A DNA stretch of 64,000 nucleotides from Galaxea fascicularis. Taxonomy: Eukaryota; Cnidaria; Anthozoa; Scleractinia; Euphylliidae. The stretch spans positions 17,798,739 to 17,862,738 of the forward strand of contig OX419345.1 of assembly GCA_948470475.1 (NCBI GenBank), read 5' to 3'. Numbering within the stretch: position 1 is the stretch's first letter; every line of letters starts with the position of its first letter. Of the stretch, positions 58,734 through 64,000 are shown piece after piece. The position numbers and the translations under genes were made by a program. A model generated the notes under the pieces. The model searched no databases. It was not told the origin of the DNA and saw only the letters and a list, made by a program, of their open reading frames with translations.

Positions 58734-61700
58734 CCTCGCTTGCGGTCCTCTTGCTCTCATAAAATCCGCCTCTTGTCTAAGCATTTGACTGTACGCATCT
58801 TTCTCTCGCCTGAAAATACGGTAGAATAGTTAAACATGAGTTCCTCAAGGACCCTTCCAAAATTCCAAAATTAACGGAACGTCTCCTTTCGCCTGCATAA
58901 GCACTTATCTCTTTAAGCCCGCCGCACACTTGAGGAAAGAGCTGAGCAAAATTCCTCGCGAGGCAGTTAGCTCAGCCGTTTCCTCACGTGTGCGGCAAAT
59001 TTGCGGTGAGAAATTCGCCTCGCGAGGCGATGAGGAAAATATCAAACATGTTTGATATTTTTTTATCGCCTCGCGAGGCGAATTTCTCACCGCAAATTTG
59101 CCGCACACGTGAGGAAACGGCTGAGCTAACTGCCTCGCGAGGAATTTTGCTCAGCTCTTTCCTCAAGTGTGCGGCGGGCTTTAGACTCTTGCTCTTCAAC
59201 AAAAAAAAAACGGATTCGCTCAAAGGGTAACTACATAACAAAGGTTTTGTTTAACGGTCTCACCTCTCTTTTTCCAACTCTTCTCTTTCACGTTGCTGAA
59301 TTTCTTGTGTTTTTTCTCTACGTGAAGTTATCTGTTAACAAATCAACTGAGGTATTAGTTAAACAATAAATAACAGTAAACAATCGCATCCCTCTTTGAT
59401 GTCCTGCTTGACAGGCGCTACAAAGAGGAGGGAAGGGAATACGACGCGAGCGAAACGAGGGAAGCGCGCTGTCCCCTTCCTCACTTCGCGCTCCTCGCTC
59501 CATCCACGTGCCTTGCGCGCATCCGATTTCCCTCCTTTTCACCCCTAGGCCGGCTTCCCTTTTAATCGCCACTCCATGACATCACGCTGAAATTATGCCT
59601 TACTGTAATACAGCATCTAAAGCACTGGTCGGTAAATACCAATGCTTTTATCTCACAACACCGTAAGAATCGGCTGAATTCTCAGGGTGCTGCAATCCCA
59701 ATGCCTTCCGGCCAGTGAAGAGGGCTTCAAATCCAGTTCTAGGAAGAGTATGAGTCAACATTTCGCAAAAGAAATCTCATATTTTTCACACAGACATTAG
59801 GCGAGCTAAAATAGAGGGCCCTCGGGCCCTCCTGCGTCCCAAAGTGCCAAGGGGGACAAAAGCCCTTAAGGCACTACTCGCTACCAAATTCTAACATTTT
59901 TGGAGATAAATCCTTTGCAGACGACTTAAATAGAGATCGCGAACTTCTGAGGCTAGAGACGCCTCCTGAACAGGGATACCACCGAGAAAATTGGGTGTCC
60001 CTGTGATTCGAACCTGTGCTTGTATCTCCTCTTCTCTTTCTCTGCGTTTCCTCTCTTCCTCAGCTTTGTCTCTGGCTGTCATGCGCTGTACTTCCTCCAA
60101 TTCTCTAAGCAGCTCCTCTCGGCTCTGAATCGATTCCTGCTGCCGTCTTTTATTTTCCTCCATTTTATCATCCAGTTGCCTCTTGCGGACGTCTAGAACC
60201 TGCCAACAGTAAAAAAACATGCCTTCATACAGATCGCTGGTTGTCACTGGACAGGCGCAATCGCAAAACGTGTCAAGTGTAAACAACCTCAGCCTATGGT
60301 ACCAAGTATGGCATGAAAGCTCATCAAGAGCAAATTAGATTAGCTCGAAGTAACTAATTCTGAATCTTGAATACGACTGCTAAAATGCGAGAGTACAAAA
60401 AAATTCATAGCGTTCAAATCTGCAGTGCCTGTCTGTTCGATGTATGCCGCAGTCGTTTGTGCAAAGTGAATAAGAACGACTGAGAAAGTTCCACCACACG
60501 TTTCACAGCACGTTAAATGCCCGCTTAGAAAAAGCACGGAAGCAAGGTTGCTGAAAAGTAAAATGATATTCACCAATCAAGCCAGAGACAGTAGACCCCC
60601 GTTCCCCTTAGTAGGGTCCACCTTAATTTCCTCAATCTTTCCCAGCGTTCTCTTTTTCAAATTGTTTACCGTAATCCACGTATTACTAGCTAGCCGACTT
60701 TGGCTTCCAAAACGAATTTTCATTTTTCTAGAGTACTTGAAGCAGTAAGTCTGGAAGATGGTTCGTTGCCTATTCCAGACGATCAGACACAGGAGTGCAG
60801 CGAAAACCGGCGCGCGAACCAAAAATGATCGAGCGGAAAAACCAACAAAAGACGGTAGAAAGAGCGCTTTCTTTTCTCTTCTCCTCCCTTTGTTATTAAT
60901 TTTGTCCACGCGTCCGTTTTAGCTTCTCCCCGCTTTCTGTATGATTGGAACAAACTAATAGTTTCAGGTGTGGGAGGCCAGTGGTAACCGTCTGTTTACC
61001 TCGGCCATGAGCCTCTCTCTCGCCAGTCTCTCCCTTTCCCACTCTGCTTCTCTCTTGGCCCACATTCGCGCTGCTTCATCCCTGGAAGTAACAAGATACA
61101 AAACACTCAAACAATGTACTTTCAAGGCCGGTGGCTGCTGATGCAAAGGTATTTTCTACGGTTTATGATAAGAATGGAAGAAACGCAGATCTTAACCTGG
61201 AAGGTCTATCGGGATTCTCCAAGGGTAACGGCGCATTTTTCGGAGAAACTACACAGCCCTTTATTATTATCTTTCTTTTCCCACATTAGTCAGAAGCCCG
61301 GGGTACAGCAGTACAATCGTCATTAGAGTAAAACTCTTGAACCTAAAGCAACGCGAAGAACCTATATGTACCGACAGGAGGCTAACGGGCGAGTTTCCCA
61401 ACCACTGATTTTTGCGCGCGCTTGGTGTCTTCTCTCTCGAACAGCGTGTAGTGTACATGTACGTTTGATTTTTGTCAAGAGATGACGATGACGTATGCTT
61501 CTTACAAGGCATGCAAACTCATTAACATTTCCACACAGGCTATTCTATGTTAATGTACAAATCCTCATCGGAAAAGGAAAGAAAAATTTGAGAAAATTAA
61601 TAGTAAAATCTTGAAATTAATTAAAAAGAAATTTCTCTAGAAAATGCTGTATTTAGTTGTATTTTCTTGATGTCATGGAAAAGTGCATTTTATACCTGTA

Positions 61701-62335
61701 AAGCATGTCTAACTCGGCTTCCCTCTGCTGCTCCAACTTCAACTGGTCAGCAACAACCTTTAACGGACAGAAAAGCACTTTTAACAATCGACAGAACAGC
61801 CACACATGATATTTGATAGTGCGAAGCTGAAAAATGAAGCGAACGAGCCGAGTGGAACTAAAGAGAGTCCAGTCTCTTTCACGTTTTTCCTCCCCGTCCC
61901 AGTCTCGCCGCGCTGTAGACGGCTCGCACGGCTCGCACTCCTCCTCGCAGTTTGGACTACTAAAAAAAGGGACGGTAAGCAGTTGGCATGAATAACTGGG
62001 ACATCTGACCTGTCTCATGTACTCAGCATCGGCTCTGGCTTTTTCTCTTCGAGATGTCTCTATAGCTTTATCTTCATCTTTCTGTAAAGAAAATGCAAAG
62101 AAGCGAAGAATGGGTCAGTGCTCAAGACATGTCACATCAGATCAACACCTGGGAGAATTCGTACACATACATTAAAATTGACAGATGTAAAGTGGGTTTA
62201 CCTTTTGAGCCAGCGCTTCTAAAATCTTCAGATCAAGTTCCTAATTAACACAAAAAAGTAAAAAGTAAAGAAATTGTTTTCCAAGATCCTACGGCGTATT
62301 TGAGCCAAAACGCTAACTTTACAAGAACCTGGGAT

Positions 62336-62366
<31 letters not shown>

Positions 62367-63629
62367 TTGGTTAACTTGTATTCAAACCTATCGGTTGTCA
62401 AGGTATTTAACCTGGGTTAGCGCCAACCGTGCATCGAGCAACTCGGCCCCGTTGTACAAACACAAGCGTTGAGTGAGTGTTGTATGTGACTGGTTTGAGA
62501 GCGGAATCTCTAGAAATTTCTCTTTCAACTGATCAGTGCAGGTGCTCATTATTGTGTAGTTTATAAGGCTTAACTGGGTATGGTAAGTAAAAGCGATAAC
62601 AAAAAAGAAGTACATGAACGCGATGATTTCCGAGCATTTCCGAACATTACATTCGGTGAAAATCGCCAGCATTCGCCCAATGTTCCTGCTTCTGCGACAG
62701 AAGCAGAATTTGGCCAACAATGAGCGTTTAAAGCTACTTCTGTCTCGTCGTCACGGTAAATACAAGATTCCCTCGCCAATACAAATCCTAAATATAAAAT
62801 AAAGCCGTTTCATCAGATATCAATTTATTACGATCATATTGTACCAGTGCCTCTTGGATTTCTTTACTCTTCCTTTTCATTTGAGCTTTATGTTGACGTA
62901 TCAGGACTCGACTGAAAAAAAAATTAAAAAATAACATAGCCCACATAATGAATTATTAACTTGTACGAAACACAATGGAGACCTTTCCACATGAAAATGA
63001 CACTTCTCCCAGCCAAACGCAAAATTAAAATCGCGGTAAGAACACAGGCTAGATTTCCATTTCTATGAAGAAATAGACAGAATTATATTTGTACATCAGC
63101 AAACATGCACCCCGCCCCCTTCAATGGAATACATTTCCCTGGGAAAATCGACAGATTCGGGGCCTGAAGTACATGTAACATGCTTTCAACAATTTTTTTT
63201 TTCAGCCATGAAAGTTGGAGTTTTGCATTGATATCAGTAAAAAGGCTTCTTAAAGTGTTTGGTGGGGAAGAATCCTTGCAGTAAAGAATGGCCAAATTAT
63301 AAGTTAATCTTTGATGTTACTCTCTAACCCAAACTCCCGCTTTCTTCTTGCTTCATCCAAAAGTCTTCTCTCTTCCTCCTAAAGAAAGAACAAGCTGCAC
63401 TCATTCAAAATAACCCTTTGTGAAAATGATTATGATATGTTCCACAAACGGCTGATCAGTGCAAAAATTAATTATGTAATGACTACTAATTTTCGCACGT
63501 CAGGAGTTGACCAGTCTTTCTCACTCAAAAACAAAACAAAAGATAGAAATCATAACAAACACTCACAGCTTCTTCCAGTTTCCGTTGTTCTCTAAACAGA
63601 TCCTCTTGCTCTTGTTTTAGCATTGAAGC
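58734..63629 (-). CDS. TCHP: TCHP (trichoplein), C-terminal half, ten exons; both ends incomplete
   Basis: Trichoplein binds keratin filaments and, at the mother centriole, activates Aurora A to restrain cilium formation in vertebrates. Exons in transcript order: 63629-63567, 63378-63329, 62911-62845, 62240-62202, 62081-62010, 61757-61696, 61081-61000, 60199-60014, 59331-59264 and 58809-58734. All have AG/GT borders and continuous phase (765 nt, 255 codons). The product is almost entirely coiled coil, rich in E/K/R/Q. It follows the remembered family order: KQEQEDLFREQRKLEEA, LIRQHKAQMKRKSKEIQEAL, EQQREAELDMLYRDEAARMW, AKREAEWERERLARERLMAE, EENKRRQQESIQSREELLRE then LEEVQRMTARDK, and SQMLRQEADFMRARG. 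Block WAKREAEWERER.ARERLM is the best identifier. The 5' half lies beyond 64000 and the terminal exon was not found. Both introns and exons are short except the 59331-60014 and 58809-59264 introns; the latter holds a palindromic element. Confidence 0.9.
58915..59180. mobile_element. near-perfect 266-bp palindromic MITE, rich in CGCGAGG
   Basis: The sequence reads almost the same on both strands, with its centre at about 59048 in ACATGT. The ends are AGCCCGCCGCACACTTGAGG and the inverse. Candidate TTA duplications lie at 58912-58914 and 59181-59183. The arms of about 130 bp differ at only a few places near the centre. CCTCGCGAGG and related palindromes recur six times. It sits inside a TCHP intron. 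Small size, inverted ends and the 3-bp TTA suggest a Harbinger-like foldback MITE. Confidence 0.85.
62331..62449. repeat. short MITE-like inverted-repeat element (about 119 bp) in a TCHP intron
   Basis: The left end GGGATGGGTTGCTCGAAGCA then TGGTTAGCGCTAACC is mirrored by GGTTAGCGCCAACCGTGCAT then CGAGCAACTCGGCCC. The arms are about 40 bp with several mismatches. Its ends resemble those of 6666-6903 (GGGCCCGGTTGTTCGAAAGC-like), suggesting related families. Confidence 0.7.
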
Positions 63630-64000
63630 CTGCAATAAACAAAGCTCATGACAATTAAAATGTCCCGGGGGTAATAATTCCGATCAATAGTACAAACTGT
63701 TGCCCAACACAAATTGCAACACTTATCAGTGTTCTTTAGTGCGGCGACTATTTTTAAAAGATAAATTAAAGCACAAGTCATCCACAAGAAATAATACACA
63801 AAGATTGAGAGTATATGTATTTATTTTGGTGAAATACTTGTACATTTAAGCAGTGCAACAATCACTCTTTCCACTGATTCAGTCAGTGTAACACTATTGA
63901 ACCAGGAAAGGGAGCTCATAGCTGGGTTGCAAGATTTGCCAGCCTTCATGGAGGTAACCTGTCTAGGGCCTGGCTTGTCATTACACACCGTAGTAGAGGC

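Noticed and set aside
58599..58784. Independent small minus-strand gene starting MLRQEADFMRARG
   Set aside because: Its first part is a TCHP exon (58809-58734) in phase with the others; the rest is probable intron or 3' sequence.
59375..59570. GC-richer stretch with CGCG motifs as a CpG-island promoter
   Set aside because: It lies inside a TCHP intron, has no gene start in either direction and no clear structure. Evidence is too thin to list.
61653..62018. 121-codon minus-strand open frame as a gene
   Set aside because: Only the part at 61757-61696 is real, as a TCHP exon; the remainder reads through its upstream intron.

Overview
This is nuclear DNA from an animal, most likely an anthozoan cnidarian (stony coral or sea anemone). 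The genes are split into short exons with GT/AG introns and encode animal proteins (VPS33A, a transcobalamin/intrinsic-factor-like protein, trichoplein). The repeats are non-LTR retrotransposons of the CR1/L2 type, several MITE-like inverted-repeat elements, and a tRNA-like repeat whose antisense-free reading frame (containing IAQLVEHRTGI) I remember as a common spurious ORF in coral gene sets. The species assignment is inference.

Layout. 1-105: probable LINE 3' end. 489-4964 (+): last nine exons of VPS33A, with a perfect 33-bp hairpin in one intron. 4965-12038: mostly non-coding, with two MITE-like relics, one isolated alpha-2/delta-like exon and a pair of inverted E2F-like sites. 12039-13554: a large palindrome made of six copies of a tRNA-like sequence, flanked by a 17-bp direct repeat. 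13909-14351: a minisatellite of about 24.5 bp with hairpin-forming units, followed by a decayed tRNA/SINE-like copy. 14506-40888: a 26.4-kb satellite of about 149 monomers of 177 bp, with several nested higher-order repeats. 41196-44022: a 5'-truncated, frameshifted CR1/L2-like LINE. About 44450-51050: a near full-length second LINE with ORF1 and ORF2; ORF2 is interrupted by a 1.9-kb foldback DNA element (46553-48458) with a 6-bp target duplication and by one homopolymer frameshift. 51777-57477 (+): a complete five-exon secreted cobalamin-carrier-like gene. 58734-63629 (-): ten exons of trichoplein (TCHP), running in from beyond the right edge and convergent with the carrier gene.

How it fits together. 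The three host genes are unrelated housekeeping-type genes (endolysosomal tethering, vitamin B12 carriage, centrosome/keratin biology) and do not form a pathway. The centre of the window is a repeat-rich island. The combination of a nucleosome-sized satellite with higher-order structure and an inverted tRNA-like cluster about 1 kb to its left is the most unusual feature; a (peri)centromeric or heterochromatin-boundary role is a hypothesis only. The gene models were built by hand from splice consensus, reading-phase continuity and remembered family sequence. No alignment, folding or transcript evidence was available.
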